A stretch of DNA of 43,172 bases from positions 1 through 43,172 of the forward strand of contig NZ_JAQGNX010000074.1 of assembly GCF_028293835.1 (NCBI RefSeq), read 5' to 3'. The stretch comes from Pseudomonas sp. (lineage in GTDB: Bacteria > Pseudomonadota > Gammaproteobacteria > Pseudomonadales > Pseudomonadaceae). The notes beneath the pieces are model-generated. The model was not told the DNA's origin and did no database searches. It was given only the letters and a program-made list of their open reading frames with translations. The number at the start of each line of letters is the position of its first letter. The first letter of the stretch is position 1. Of this stretch, positions 1 through 7,918 are shown piece by piece. A program made the position numbers and the translations under genes.

Positions 1-299
1 GCCACTTGCCAGGTGTGGCCCATGTGCAACACAACGGTGTAGGTGAAGAAGGCGTTGAGGCCCATGCCGGGTGCCAGGGCAATCGGGTAGTTGGCGATCA
101 GCCCCATAACGGCTGAGCCGATGGCCGCCGCCAGGCAGGTCGCGACGAACACGGCGCCTTTGTCCATGCCGGTATCGCCGAGGATGCTCGGGTTGACGAA
201 CAGGATGTAGGCCATGGCCAGGAAGGTGGTAACGCCCGCGAGAATCTCGGTGCGCACATTCGTATTGTGTGCGTTTAGTTGAAATAGCTTTTCCAGCAT
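1..299 (-). CDS. NCS2-family purine permease (AzgA/GhxP-like), N-terminal part
   Basis: The first 99 residues of an inner-membrane permease are present; the gene continues past position 1. The N-terminus reads MLEKLFQLNAHNTNVRTEIL and then enters a hydrophobic stretch with TTFLTMAYILFVNPSIL, followed by a segment with APGMGLNAFFTYTVV. These are hallmarks of the AzgA branch of NCS2 transporters, which import adenine, guanine or hypoxanthine with protons. A strong ribosome site (GGGGGAG) lies just before the ATG. It follows the Tsx-like porin gene on the same strand after a 61-base gap, so outer- and inner-membrane steps of purine or nucleoside uptake are probably co-transcribed. Exact substrate cannot be told from this fragment. 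Confidence 0.9.
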   Translation of the reverse strand, partial: MLEKLFQLNAHNTNVRTEILAGVTTFLAMAYILFVNPSILGDTGMDKGAVFVATCLAAAIGSAVMGLIANYPIALAPGMGLNAFFTYTVVLHMGHTWQV

Positions 300-360
300 G
301 ATGCTCCCCCGTGGCGCGTTCAGCACCGAAGTTAGGTTCAAGGTGGCTCGTTATCAGGTA

Positions 361-1146
361 TTAGAAGTGCACTTTGACCAACAGACTTGCGGTGTTTTGA
401 TCAGTGTCAAAGTTGGAGGTATTTTCGATGCCGTACTTGTTCTTCCAGTAGTCGTACTCAATACCGACGTAGAGCTGCTTCTCACCCCAATGCAGCGCTT
501 TGCCCAGGTCATACTTGATTTGCGGGTTGACGTGAAGGTTAGCGTGATAAACACCGCGTGAGTTCTTGTCGTTATCAACAACCCAATCGATATACCCGTC
601 GATCAGGATGTCTGAGTGGCCCACCGGCAAGGTATAGCCCCACACAGGTGTGATCTGCCAAATGTTATCGCCTGGACGGCCGCCTTCGGTTTGGCGCTGG
701 TAGAAGTTCAACTGGAAGTAGTCGAAGCCGGGAACCGCCAAATCAAAGCCTGGGCCGATCAGGTACGACTCGTTATCGCCTTCGCCAAACTCATAGGTCA
801 GGGCAAGCAAGACGTCTTTGATCGGACCGAATTCCAGTTTCTTGTCGAGGATTTTACCGAACGACAGGCGCGGGCTGAATTCACCGTAATAAGAGCTGTT
901 GCCAGCGCTGCTGTCTTTTTTGCCGTTGTAGAAAATAGTGTCTACGAAGAAAAAGTTATCGCCGTACTTCCAGCTGTCCGCGTGTTCGAAAGTGAAGGTC
1001 TGTTGCAGCTCCGGATTGACCGCAAAATTCCCACCATACAGGTACGTCAGGCTGTTGTTTTGCCACTGAAGAAGGTCCCCGGCTACAGCTTGACCCCCAG
1101 CAATAAGCCCGCCCGCAAGCAATAAACCAGAGCAAATACGTGTCAT
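361..1146 (-). CDS. Tsx/OmpK-family nucleoside-specific outer-membrane channel
   Basis: This is a 261-residue protein with a cleavable signal peptide (MTRICSGLLLAGGL...AVAG, cut near residue 23) and a C-terminal phenylalanine (LLVKVHF), the usual signal for beta-barrel insertion. The mature part alternates aromatic residues as expected for a 12-strand Tsx barrel, with motifs such as WQNNSLTYLYG and YGEFSPRLSFGK typical of the family. It should let nucleosides across the outer membrane. The ATG at 1146 was chosen over the TTG immediately upstream because it has a GGGAAG ribosome site at a proper distance. A purine permease gene follows directly, which supports the role. Confidence 0.9.
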   Translation of the reverse strand: MTRICSGLLLAGGLIAGGQAVAGDLLQWQNNSLTYLYGGNFAVNPELQQTFTFEHADSWKYGDNFFFVDTIFYNGKKDSSAGNSSYYGEFSPRLSFGKILDKKLEFGPIKDVLLALTYEFGEGDNESYLIGPGFDLAVPGFDYFQLNFYQRQTEGGRPGDNIWQITPVWGYTLPVGHSDILIDGYIDWVVDNDKNSRGVYHANLHVNPQIKYDLGKALHWGEKQLYVGIEYDYWKNKYGIENTSNFDTDQNTASLLVKVHF

Positions 1147-1214
1147 CAACTACTTCCCAATAAGGCTTCAAGTCCAGAAAAAAAGCCGACCAAATAGTCA
1201 GCTTTTCCGGATAA

Positions 1215-1230
1215 AGCACGAATTGCGCCA
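1215..1230 (-). promoter_or_regulatory. candidate sigma-54 (-24/-12) promoter for the Tsx-permease pair
   Basis: Read on the minus strand the site is TGGCGCAATTCGTGCT. It has GG and GC at the exact ten-base spacing of sigma-54 promoters and differs from TGGCACG-N4-TTGCW at only a few positions. Predicted transcription would start about 57 bases before the ATG at 1146. Nitrogen-linked control of purine or nucleoside uptake would make sense. No activator site was recognised, so this is a motif match only. Confidence 0.45.
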
Positions 1231-1567
1231 ACTTTTTAGGTGCATGGTAAAGGCCATCCAGAAAACAGGCAGAAAACATCGAAAATAACCCTGGAGGCCA
1301 GACGATACCTAACCACTCGGTCAAGAAAAAATAAACACCAAATTGAAACTGATGTTTGTTTTTTTCGCAGGTTTTCTCCATGGCTGAGAGCATGCAGCCA
1401 TCAAATGCCTTAAAACGGAGCGCTGTGCGCCATGAAGACGCCTGGCCAGCGAGTCAGGTTGGCAATGGCCGCTGCTATACAACAGGTTTGAACTGATGGT
1501 AGGGAGGCGATGCTTTCAATGATATCGTTATGACATCGCACCCCCCGTGGGTGTCCAAGGAGGATTC
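1231..1567. other. intergenic stretch without a convincing gene
   Basis: Between the candidate promoter of the porin gene and the small peptide gene there is a stretch rich in A and T runs (around 1320-1370). A long minus-strand frame enters here from inside the porin gene but has no ribosome site and no recognisable protein features. The last 60 bases must carry the promoter of the peptide gene; no clear -35/-10 pair was picked out. Confidence 0.5.
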
Positions 1568-1699
1568 ATGAAAAAGATCGCAATGCTTAGCCTGCTCGTC
1601 GTACTCATGATCAGTTCGACATTCGTCCTGGCGTGTCCGAAAGGAACCCACCCTGTTGGGGGAACGGGATCGCACCACAAAGGCGGAACCTGCAAATAA
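1568..1699 (+). CDS. small secreted peptide, 43 residues, unknown function
   Basis: The frame starts with a textbook ribosome site (AAGGAGG, 1557-1563 region) four to five bases before the ATG. The product begins MKKIAMLSLLVVLMISS, a clear signal peptide that should be cut after FVLA, leaving a mature peptide of about 21 residues beginning CPKGTHPVGGTGS and ending HHKGGTCK. Two cysteines near the two ends could form one disulfide loop; the peptide is rich in Gly, His and Lys. If the N-terminal cysteine were instead lipidated the lipobox would be VLAC, which also fits. No family was recognised. The gene is alone, with a minus-strand gene ending 21 bases downstream. Confidence 0.75.
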   Translation: MKKIAMLSLLVVLMISSTFVLACPKGTHPVGGTGSHHKGGTCK

Positions 1700-1720
1700 G
1701 CCCCATCCATATCAAGGGTG

Positions 1721-2047
1721 CTAATCGGCCCTTAACTGGCGCACTGCGGTTATTTCCGGTAAATCCAACCGTCGCACATAGACCCGCAATGGCTCGGTTA
1801 CATTCAGACGGTCATCGATGTTCTGTTCCAATAACAGTTGGACCGACTCGCGCTTGAGTGTCATCAGCCGGCCATGACCGGCGTTCCAGACGAATTCGTT
1901 AGCGGGGGTGATGCTGTCGTCCGCGACGTCCATGCCAAAAGCGTCTTCGCTGAAACGAACGATGTAACGGTCGGCTTTGTGGTGATAGCCAACAAAGCCT
2001 TTAAGCAAGTCGGCGGCGTCGCAAATGGTGCTGGAAGTAATGCTCAT
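1721..2047 (-). CDS. conserved hypothetical protein, 108 residues
   Basis: The ATG at 2047 was chosen because AGAGGA lies seven bases before it; a longer frame reaching 2143 has no ribosome site. The product begins MSITSSTICDAADLLKGF and is soluble and acidic, with no signal peptide or membrane segment. The central part (YIVRFSEDAFGMDVADDSI) reads like a compact alpha/beta fold. I believe similar short proteins occur across Pseudomonas but no function is known to me. It is transcribed divergently from the SIR2-like gene at 2226. Confidence 0.75.
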   Translation of the reverse strand: MSITSSTICDAADLLKGFVGYHHKADRYIVRFSEDAFGMDVADDSITPANEFVWNAGHGRLMTLKRESVQLLLEQNIDDRLNVTEPLRVYVRRLDLPEITAVRQLRAD

Positions 2048-2225
2048 GAACGGTCCTCTGCCCACTGACCCAACCGGTGCATCCGGCTCGGCGATGCGGG
2101 CAGCATCTGCCCATTGTGCATGGCCGATATTGATCTGGCGCAACAGTGGCCATCGGTCTAGAGCCGTCGGCGTGATAAAGTCCCGCCGCTGAACTTTCCC
2201 GACTTAATGGCGACGAACAGAAACT

Positions 2226-3272
2226 ATGGAAAACACGGATTTTGACGCTGAGCTTGCAGACTGGAATCAACTGCGAGCCACCACCCCGTTTTCCGATCTG
2301 CTGGTCGGCAACGGCGCGAGCCTGGCTGTCTGGAAGAATTTCTCGTACTTCTCGCTGTTTGAAGAGTCCGAGACCACCCGCAATAAACCCCTGAGCCAAA
2401 CCGAACTTGCGGTGTTCAAAAGCCTGGGAACGACCAACTTTGAGCCGATTCTCAGCGCTTTGAAAACCGCCATGCGGGTCAATGCGGCGCTTACTATCAG
2501 TTCGTCATCGCCGCGCAACCGCTACTTCGCCATCAAGGAAGCGTTGATTCATGCGGTGCGCTCGGTACACATTCCATGGCGTTTGGTGGAGCAGAAATCG
2601 CTGCTGCAGATTAGCCAGGAACTCAGCCAATACCGTAACGTGTTTTCGACCAACTACGATTTGCTCTGTTATTGGGCGGTAATGCAGGCGCCGGAGAAAT
2701 TTAACGACCTGTTCGGCGATGACGCGACTTTCGACCCCAACCAGTCATTCGCTAACACCACGCGCATGCTTTATCTGCACGGCGGCCTGCACCTGGTGAA
2801 GAATCTGGATGGCAGTGTGCGAAAGTTGCTGTCGTCGGAAAGCACCCTGCTCGGCAGTTTCGCCATCAATGCGCTGGACGACGTACCGATTTTCATCAGC
2901 GAAGACACCAGCGCGAACAAAGTGAAGATGATTCGCCACACCGATTACCTGGGTTACTGCAACGCACAACTGGCCAGCCCCAAAGATGCGTTGTGCGTGT
3001 TCGGCCATGCCCTCGGCAAGCAAGACGCGCACATTGTCGAGGCTATTAAGCGGGCCAATATCAAAACCATCGCGTTCTCCATCGCTCGGCGCAGTGACGG
3101 CTTTATCCAGCAACAAAAGCGCTATTTCAGCAGTCTGTTCGCCGGGCAAGATGTGACCCTGAAGTTCTATGACGCAAAGACCCACCCATTGGGCGACCCT
3201 GCACTGTCAGTGTCGATCAAAGGCTTAAATACCCCGCTGCCCTCGCCGAAACAGTCAGGCTCCAAGCCCTGA
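2226..3272 (+). CDS. SIR2-like DUF4917 family protein
   Basis: This 348-residue cytoplasmic protein carries, in order, the landmarks of SIR2-like NAD-handling domains: a glycine loop LLVGNGASLA (residues 26-35), FSTNYDLL (140-147) in place of the sirtuin TQNID motif, YLHGGLHL (183-190) containing the histidine expected at the catalytic site (H185), and a late VFGHALGKQDAHI loop that resembles the GxSxxD motif of SIR2-like defence proteins. It matches what I remember of DUF4917. SIR2-like NADases deplete NAD in several anti-phage systems, but no partner gene of such a system is next to it, and DUF4917 proteins have no known activity to my knowledge. It stands alone between divergent and co-directional unrelated genes. 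Confidence 0.8.
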   Translation: MENTDFDAELADWNQLRATTPFSDLLVGNGASLAVWKNFSYFSLFEESETTRNKPLSQTELAVFKSLGTTNFEPILSALKTAMRVNAALTISSSSPRNRYFAIKEALIHAVRSVHIPWRLVEQKSLLQISQELSQYRNVFSTNYDLLCYWAVMQAPEKFNDLFGDDATFDPNQSFANTTRMLYLHGGLHLVKNLDGSVRKLLSSESTLLGSFAINALDDVPIFISEDTSANKVKMIRHTDYLGYCNAQLASPKDALCVFGHALGKQDAHIVEAIKRANIKTIAFSIARRSDGFIQQQKRYFSSLFAGQDVTLKFYDAKTHPLGDPALSVSIKGLNTPLPSPKQSGSKP

Positions 3273-3408
3273 TTTCAATTTTCACGGAAAGAATAATTTT
3301 GCCAACTGTACTGATAAATCTGTCGGTAGCTGTGAGAGCGTTTGCGTGGGGTTTGTGGCTAGATGAATGCTTCTTTGTGTACATCTAATAACAAGGTCCG
3401 TATCCATC

Positions 3409-4299
3409 ATGTCCTCTCGCGAAAACACCGGTATGGCCCTGGGCCTGATCGGGGTGATTATTTTTAGCCTGACACTGCCCATGACCCGCATCGTGGTCCA
3501 GGAAGTTCATCCTCTACTCAATGGCTTGGGCCGCGCCCTGTTGGCGGCCATTCCGGCTGCGTTGTTGCTACTGATCCGCCGGGAAAAATGGCCGACCTGG
3601 ACGCAAGTCAAAGGCCTGTGCCTGGTGATTCTGGGGGTAATCATCGGTTTCCCGGTGCTCTCCGCGTGGGCCATGAAAACCCTGCCGGCTTCACACGGCG
3701 CCTTGGTCAACGGCCTACAACCGTTGTGCGTAGCCATCTATGCAGCATGGCTGTCCCACGAACGCCCTTCCAGATCGTTTTGGGCCTGCGCCGCGTTGGG
3801 CAGTGCGTTGGTGCTGGGTTATGCGTTGATCAGCGGCGCCGGAAGCATTCAAATCGGCGACTTATGGATGCTGGCAGCCATCGCCGTGGGCGGGTTGGGT
3901 TATGCCGAAGGCGGCCGCCTGGCCAAGGAAATGGGCGGTTGGCAGGTGATTTGTTGGGCGCTGGTTTTATCGGCGCCGTTACTGGCAGGACCGGTGATTT
4001 ATCTGGCGCTGCAACACCAGGGCCCGATATCGACTGGCGCTTGGTGGGCATTTGGCTACGTGACTATTTTCTCGCAATTCATTGGCTTTTTCGCGTGGTA
4101 CTCCGGCCTCGCCATGGGCGGCATTTCCCGGGTCAGCCAGGTTCAGCTGTTGCAGATATTCTTCACCATCGCTTTTTCCGCGCTGTTCTTTGGCGAGCAT
4201 ATCGAGCCCATTACCTGGCTGTTCGCGGTTGGCGTAATCGCCACCGTCGTACTCGGGCGCAAGACCACGGTGGTTGCGCCCAAAGCGATACGCGTCTGA
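3409..4299 (+). CDS. DMT-superfamily (EamA) transporter
   Basis: The 296-residue product has about ten hydrophobic segments in two EamA-type halves. The first half holds LGLIGVIIFSLTLPMTRIVV and the second ends with IFFTIAFSALFFGEHIEP, the usual EamA signature near the last helices. Such proteins export or import small metabolites such as amino acids in the inner membrane. The ATG at 3409 gives a normal EamA start (MSSRENTG); a longer reading from 3367 adds 14 residues without a ribosome site. It converges on the methyltransferase gene with no gap between the two stop codons. Substrate is unknown. Confidence 0.85.
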   Translation: MSSRENTGMALGLIGVIIFSLTLPMTRIVVQEVHPLLNGLGRALLAAIPAALLLLIRREKWPTWTQVKGLCLVILGVIIGFPVLSAWAMKTLPASHGALVNGLQPLCVAIYAAWLSHERPSRSFWACAALGSALVLGYALISGAGSIQIGDLWMLAAIAVGGLGYAEGGRLAKEMGGWQVICWALVLSAPLLAGPVIYLALQHQGPISTGAWWAFGYVTIFSQFIGFFAWYSGLAMGGISRVSQVQLLQIFFTIAFSALFFGEHIEPITWLFAVGVIATVVLGRKTTVVAPKAIRV

Positions 4300-5517
4300 T
4301 CAGTTGATGTAGCCGTCTGCCTGGAGCAGGGTTTCCAGGCAGTGTTCCTGAATACCGTAAAACGTCTTCAGCTCCTGAATCCTCGCCAGCAACTCTGGCT
4401 GCTTGAGCGGCTCCGCGCGTTTGACAGCGAGGATCATCTTGTTTTTGTTAGTGTGCTCAAGCGAAATGAATTCGAACACTTTGGTCTCATAACCGCAGGC
4501 TTCAAGGAGCAAGGCGCGCAGGCTGTCGGTGACCATTTCCGCCTGCTGCCCCATGTGCAAACCGTATTGCAGCATCGGCCGCAGCAACGTCGGGCTCTGG
4601 ATTTGCAAGCGAATCTGCTTGTGGCAGCACGGTGAACACATAATGATCGAAGCGCCAGAACGAATGCCCATGTGGATGGCGTAGTCGGTGGCGATGTCGC
4701 AGGCGTGCAAGGCGATCATTACATCCAGCGCACTGGGCGCCACGCTGCGCACGTCACCATGCTCAAACACCAGGCCCGGATGCTCCAGACGCTGGGCAGC
4801 GGCGTTGCACAACATCACCATGTCTTCGCGCAATTCAACGCCAGTCACATTGCCTTCGGCTTGCAACGTGTTGCGCAGGTAATCGTGAATGGCGAAGGTC
4901 AAATAGCCCTTGCCCGAACCAAAGTCCGCCACCTTGATCGGCTGATCAAGCGCCAGCGGGGATGAACTCAAGGCGTGGGAAAATACCTCGATAAATTTGT
5001 TGATCTGCTTCCATTTGCGCGACATGGCCGGGATCAGCTCATGCTGTTTGTTGGTCACGCCCAAGTCCGTCAAAAACGGACGGCTCAACTCCAAATAACG
5101 TTTCTTTTCCCGGTCATGCTCGACTGAAGGCGCTTCACGCTCTTGCTGGGCCTTGCTTTTGAACAGCGTGCTTTTGCCTTTTTTGCTGTATTCCAACTGC
5201 ACTTCGTCGGTAAGCGACAGCAAGTGAGCGTTTTTGAAGGCATCAGGCAGTAAACCTGCGATCACCTCGATGCCTTCGGTCAGCAAGAAATTCTTGGTAA
5301 TGTCACGGGTTTTGTAGCGGTAAACAAATGACAGGTGCGGTTGCTCTTTGATGGTCGTGAGCTTAATGATGATCCGCTGCAACTCCGCCTCGGCACCAAC
5401 GTACTTGGCCAGCACCAGCTTGATAAAAGAGTTCTGCGACAGGCTGGTGTCGAGCAGGCTCAAAAACTGCCCATGGTGATCCGGCGCGGGCTGGGTGGAA
5501 GTTGCAGTCACTGACAT
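4300..5517 (-). CDS. SAM-dependent methyltransferase, METTL25/RRNAD1-like
   Basis: The 405-residue protein has an N-terminal extension of about 190 residues followed by a Rossmann-type methyltransferase domain. Motif I is VADFGSGKGYLTFAI (196-210), the acidic motif II residue lies in GVELREDM, and HACDIATD (271-278) and CSPCCHKQIR (294-303) follow. The last motif is characteristic of the PF13679-type group that includes eukaryotic METTL25 and RRNAD1. The role in bacteria is not known to me; an RNA or protein substrate is possible. It is monocistronic by appearance. The ATG at 5517 is the only sensible start. Confidence 0.8.
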   Translation of the reverse strand: MSVTATSTQPAPDHHGQFLSLLDTSLSQNSFIKLVLAKYVGAEAELQRIIIKLTTIKEQPHLSFVYRYKTRDITKNFLLTEGIEVIAGLLPDAFKNAHLLSLTDEVQLEYSKKGKSTLFKSKAQQEREAPSVEHDREKKRYLELSRPFLTDLGVTNKQHELIPAMSRKWKQINKFIEVFSHALSSSPLALDQPIKVADFGSGKGYLTFAIHDYLRNTLQAEGNVTGVELREDMVMLCNAAAQRLEHPGLVFEHGDVRSVAPSALDVMIALHACDIATDYAIHMGIRSGASIIMCSPCCHKQIRLQIQSPTLLRPMLQYGLHMGQQAEMVTDSLRALLLEACGYETKVFEFISLEHTNKNKMILAVKRAEPLKQPELLARIQELKTFYGIQEHCLETLLQADGYIN

Positions 5518-5627
5518 CGGAAGCGCCTCGGGCGGGCTGAAAATAACGAGGCGGGTATTTTAGGCGGGTTGTGTGGGATTGGTTGATTTAATTAGGGGTG
5601 GGCGATTGGCGGTGTACATCAGAGCCC

Positions 5628-6248
5628 CTACAGCATCACCAACCGATTCGGCAATTCATTACGCTTTTGGGTCAGGGGCACGTGGGCAGCCAGCAACTCA
5701 CCGCACGACTCAATGCACCCTAGAAAGCCTTTCAGCGTTTCGCCGTCCCTGACCTGCTGGGTAAACACATCGACAATGGCTTTCCACGCGACATCGTCCA
5801 GTCGGCTGCTGATGCCTCGGTCTACCAGAATTTCCACATAACGCTCGGCTTCGGAAACGAAGATCAGCACGCCGGTTTCGCCAGCTGTGCGGTGCAGATT
5901 TTGCTCAAGGAACTGGCGCCGCGCCAGATTGCTTGCGCGCCAATGGCGTACTGATTCAGGGATCAATTGAGTGGTTATCGACGGCAAGCGCATGATTAGT
6001 GCCGCGATGATAAACGTCGCGAATTGGGCCAGTAACAGCTGATTGGCACTGAACCAACCGGTGACATAGCTGATCACGCCAGGCACCAATAACGCCAGTA
6101 AACCGGCCCATATCAACGGCACGTACGCATAGTCGTCAGACCGTGCGGCCAACACCGTGACCAACTCAGCGTCAGTCTTCAGTTCAACCCGGCTAACCGC
6201 TTCAGACACCTGCCGTTGTTCATCATTATTTAATAAAGCCATGATCAT
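5628..6248 (-). CDS. TPM-domain protein, short form (YgcG-related)
   Basis: This is the third gene of a lemA cluster. The 206-residue product starts MIMALLNNDEQRQVSEAV and shows ELVTVLAARSDDY, two or three hydrophobic segments (about residues 40-105), then HRTAGETGVLIFVSEAERYV and EILVDRGISSRLDD, motifs of the TPM (DUF477) domain. Unlike its upstream neighbour it has no signal peptide and no glycine-rich tail. TPM proteins are linked to membrane or photosystem protein turnover in other organisms, but their role here is unknown. Two ATGs (6248 and 6242) are possible; GAGTGATAA favours the first. Confidence 0.85.
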   Translation of the reverse strand: MIMALLNNDEQRQVSEAVSRVELKTDAELVTVLAARSDDYAYVPLIWAGLLALLVPGVISYVTGWFSANQLLLAQFATFIIAALIMRLPSITTQLIPESVRHWRASNLARRQFLEQNLHRTAGETGVLIFVSEAERYVEILVDRGISSRLDDVAWKAIVDVFTQQVRDGETLKGFLGCIESCGELLAAHVPLTQKRNELPNRLVML

Positions 6249-6291
6249 TTATCACTCGCCGGTGCATGGATGACGCCTGTTGTTCTAAGGG

Positions 6292-7041
6292 CTACCAACT
6301 GCCGGACGCCCCGCCTCCGCCAAAGCCGCCACCGCCGCCACTGAAACCTCCCCCGCCGCCACTGGACCGCGAGCCGCCAGAACCCAATCCTGCACCGCCA
6401 ATGCCCCCAATAAAACCGCCACCCCCACCAAACCGACCACCTCCGCCCCAGCGCATATTGATGAAGATAAACACCAAAAACAGCCCCACGTACAAAAAGT
6501 CCTGGGGCAAATCGCTGGAGTCAGTGTCATCTTGCGGTTCTGCGGCAGGCTCGGCCAGCGGATTGCCGCCCAGCACCTGAATCATCGCCTGGGTGCCTTG
6601 GCTGATCCCGCCCGAGAAATTCCCGGCCTTGAACGCTGGGGTGATGACCTGATTGATAATCACCGAAGACTGGGCATCGGTCAGCCGGTCCTCGAGCCCG
6701 TAACCGACCTCGATCCGAACCTTATGGTCATCCCGCGCGACAATCAGCAACGCGCCGTTATCCTTTTCCTTTTGCCCTATGCCCCACGCTCTTCCCAACT
6801 GATAACCGTAGTCTTCGATGCTGGTTCCCTGCAGATTAGGCAACGTGACCACCACCACTTGTTCGCCGGTGGCCTGTTCATGGGCTTCGAGCATTTGCGT
6901 GAGTTGCGCCTTGGTCTGGCCGTCGATTAATTGCGCGGTGTCCACCACGCGTCCGGTCAACGGCGGAAACACCAGGGCCGCCAACGCGACCGAGGCACAG
7001 GCCAATAACAGCCCAAGCGCGCCAAGCCGCAGGGCACGCAT
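6292..7041 (-). CDS. TPM-domain protein with glycine-rich C-terminus (YgcG family)
   Basis: The 249-residue protein has a signal peptide (MRALRLGALGLLLACASVAL), a TPM domain (roughly residues 28-150, with GRVVDTAQLIDGQTK, GEQVVVVTLPNLQG and RIEVGYGLEDRLTD), one membrane helix near residues 180-195 (FLYVGLFLVFIFI) and a tail of about 50 residues made largely of Gly and Ser ending GGASGSW. This is the standard YgcG arrangement. Its ATG shares one base with the stop of lemA, showing translational coupling. The domain probably sits in the periplasm, anchored by the helix, and may act with LemA. Confidence 0.9.
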   Translation of the reverse strand: MRALRLGALGLLLACASVALAALVFPPLTGRVVDTAQLIDGQTKAQLTQMLEAHEQATGEQVVVVTLPNLQGTSIEDYGYQLGRAWGIGQKEKDNGALLIVARDDHKVRIEVGYGLEDRLTDAQSSVIINQVITPAFKAGNFSGGISQGTQAMIQVLGGNPLAEPAAEPQDDTDSSDLPQDFLYVGLFLVFIFINMRWGGGGRFGGGGGFIGGIGGAGLGSGGSRSSGGGGGFSGGGGGFGGGGASGSW

Positions 7042-7649
7042 CAGAATTTCACTTCAGGAGCTTTGTCGGCGCCTTCGGTGGTGGCTTCGAAGTTCGGTCG
7101 GATTGGCAAATCGCTGTACATCATGGTGTGCCACAGGCGACCGGGAAACGTACGAATTTCAGTGTTGTAGCGCTCGACCGAGGCAATGAAATCTTTGCGG
7201 GCCACACTGATTCTGTTCTCAGTGCCTTCCAGCTGTGATTGCAACGCCAGGAAGTTCTGGTTGGATTTAAGGTCCGGATAGCGTTCGGACACCACCATCA
7301 AACGGCTCAAGGCACCGGTCAGCTGGCCTTGGGCTTGCTGGAACTGCTTGAGCTTTTCCGGATCGTTCAAGGTGCTGGCGTCAACCTGAATCGACGTGGC
7401 CTTGGCCCGCGCCTCAATCACGGCGGTCAACGTAGCCTGTTCCTGCTTGGCATAACCCCTTACGGTTTCCACCAGGTTAGGAATCAAGTCGGCGCGCCGC
7501 TGATATTGGTTCTGCACCTGTGCCCACGCGGCCTTTACTTGCTCGTCGTAGGTGGGAATGTTGTTGATGCCACAACCCGCCAGCAATGTGCTCATTAGCA
7601 TCAACGCCGTCATGGACCAACTGAAGCGGTAGCCCCGTGGTGTTTGCAT
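7041..7649 (-). CDS. lemA: LemA family lipoprotein
   Basis: The 202-residue protein starts with a positively charged stretch and a hydrophobic segment ending in the lipobox LLAGC, so it should be a lipoprotein. The rest is the coiled-coil LemA domain: YDEQVKAAWAQVQNQYQRR, DLIPNLVETVRGYA and later VVSERYPDLKSNQNF are the family signatures. A good ribosome site (GGGAGA) precedes the ATG. It heads a three-gene unit with two TPM-domain genes, a pairing widespread in bacteria. Function is not firmly known. The 269 bases between this gene and bglX must hold both divergent promoters. Confidence 0.92.
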   Translation of the reverse strand: MQTPRGYRFSWSMTALMLMSTLLAGCGINNIPTYDEQVKAAWAQVQNQYQRRADLIPNLVETVRGYAKQEQATLTAVIEARAKATSIQVDASTLNDPEKLKQFQQAQGQLTGALSRLMVVSERYPDLKSNQNFLALQSQLEGTENRISVARKDFIASVERYNTEIRTFPGRLWHTMMYSDLPIRPNFEATTEGADKAPEVKF

Positions 7650-7918
7650 GATATTTCTCCCTGTCGAAAATCTTTTTTAGTTCCAACCCGCAGACTGACT
7701 TTAGCCAAAATGCACGATCCCCGGCATAATCCGCCACCAACGCTGGATTGCTGACGCGCAATACGCTAAAACTCGCTGCGCTAAAGATGCTCTGCGTGAC
7801 AAAGAGTTCAGTGGCTGCCCTTCGCCCTGATCGACAATATGCGCAACAGACTCAATTCCCAAATTTGGCTGACCAGTACTTAACGTGAGTTGCTGAAGAA
7901 AGCCCTGAGAAAATATTC

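Noticed and set aside
616..1125. Plus-strand 169-codon frame inside the porin gene
   Set aside because: It is fully antisense to a recognised gene and follows its codon pattern.
956..1393. Minus-strand 145-codon frame overlapping the start of the porin gene
   Set aside because: It has no ribosome site and runs out of frame through a clear Tsx-like gene; its translation lacks any family feature.
3588..4307. Plus-strand 239-codon frame in the DMT transporter gene
   Set aside because: It is an out-of-phase reading of a recognised membrane protein gene, Arg-rich and without a start signal.
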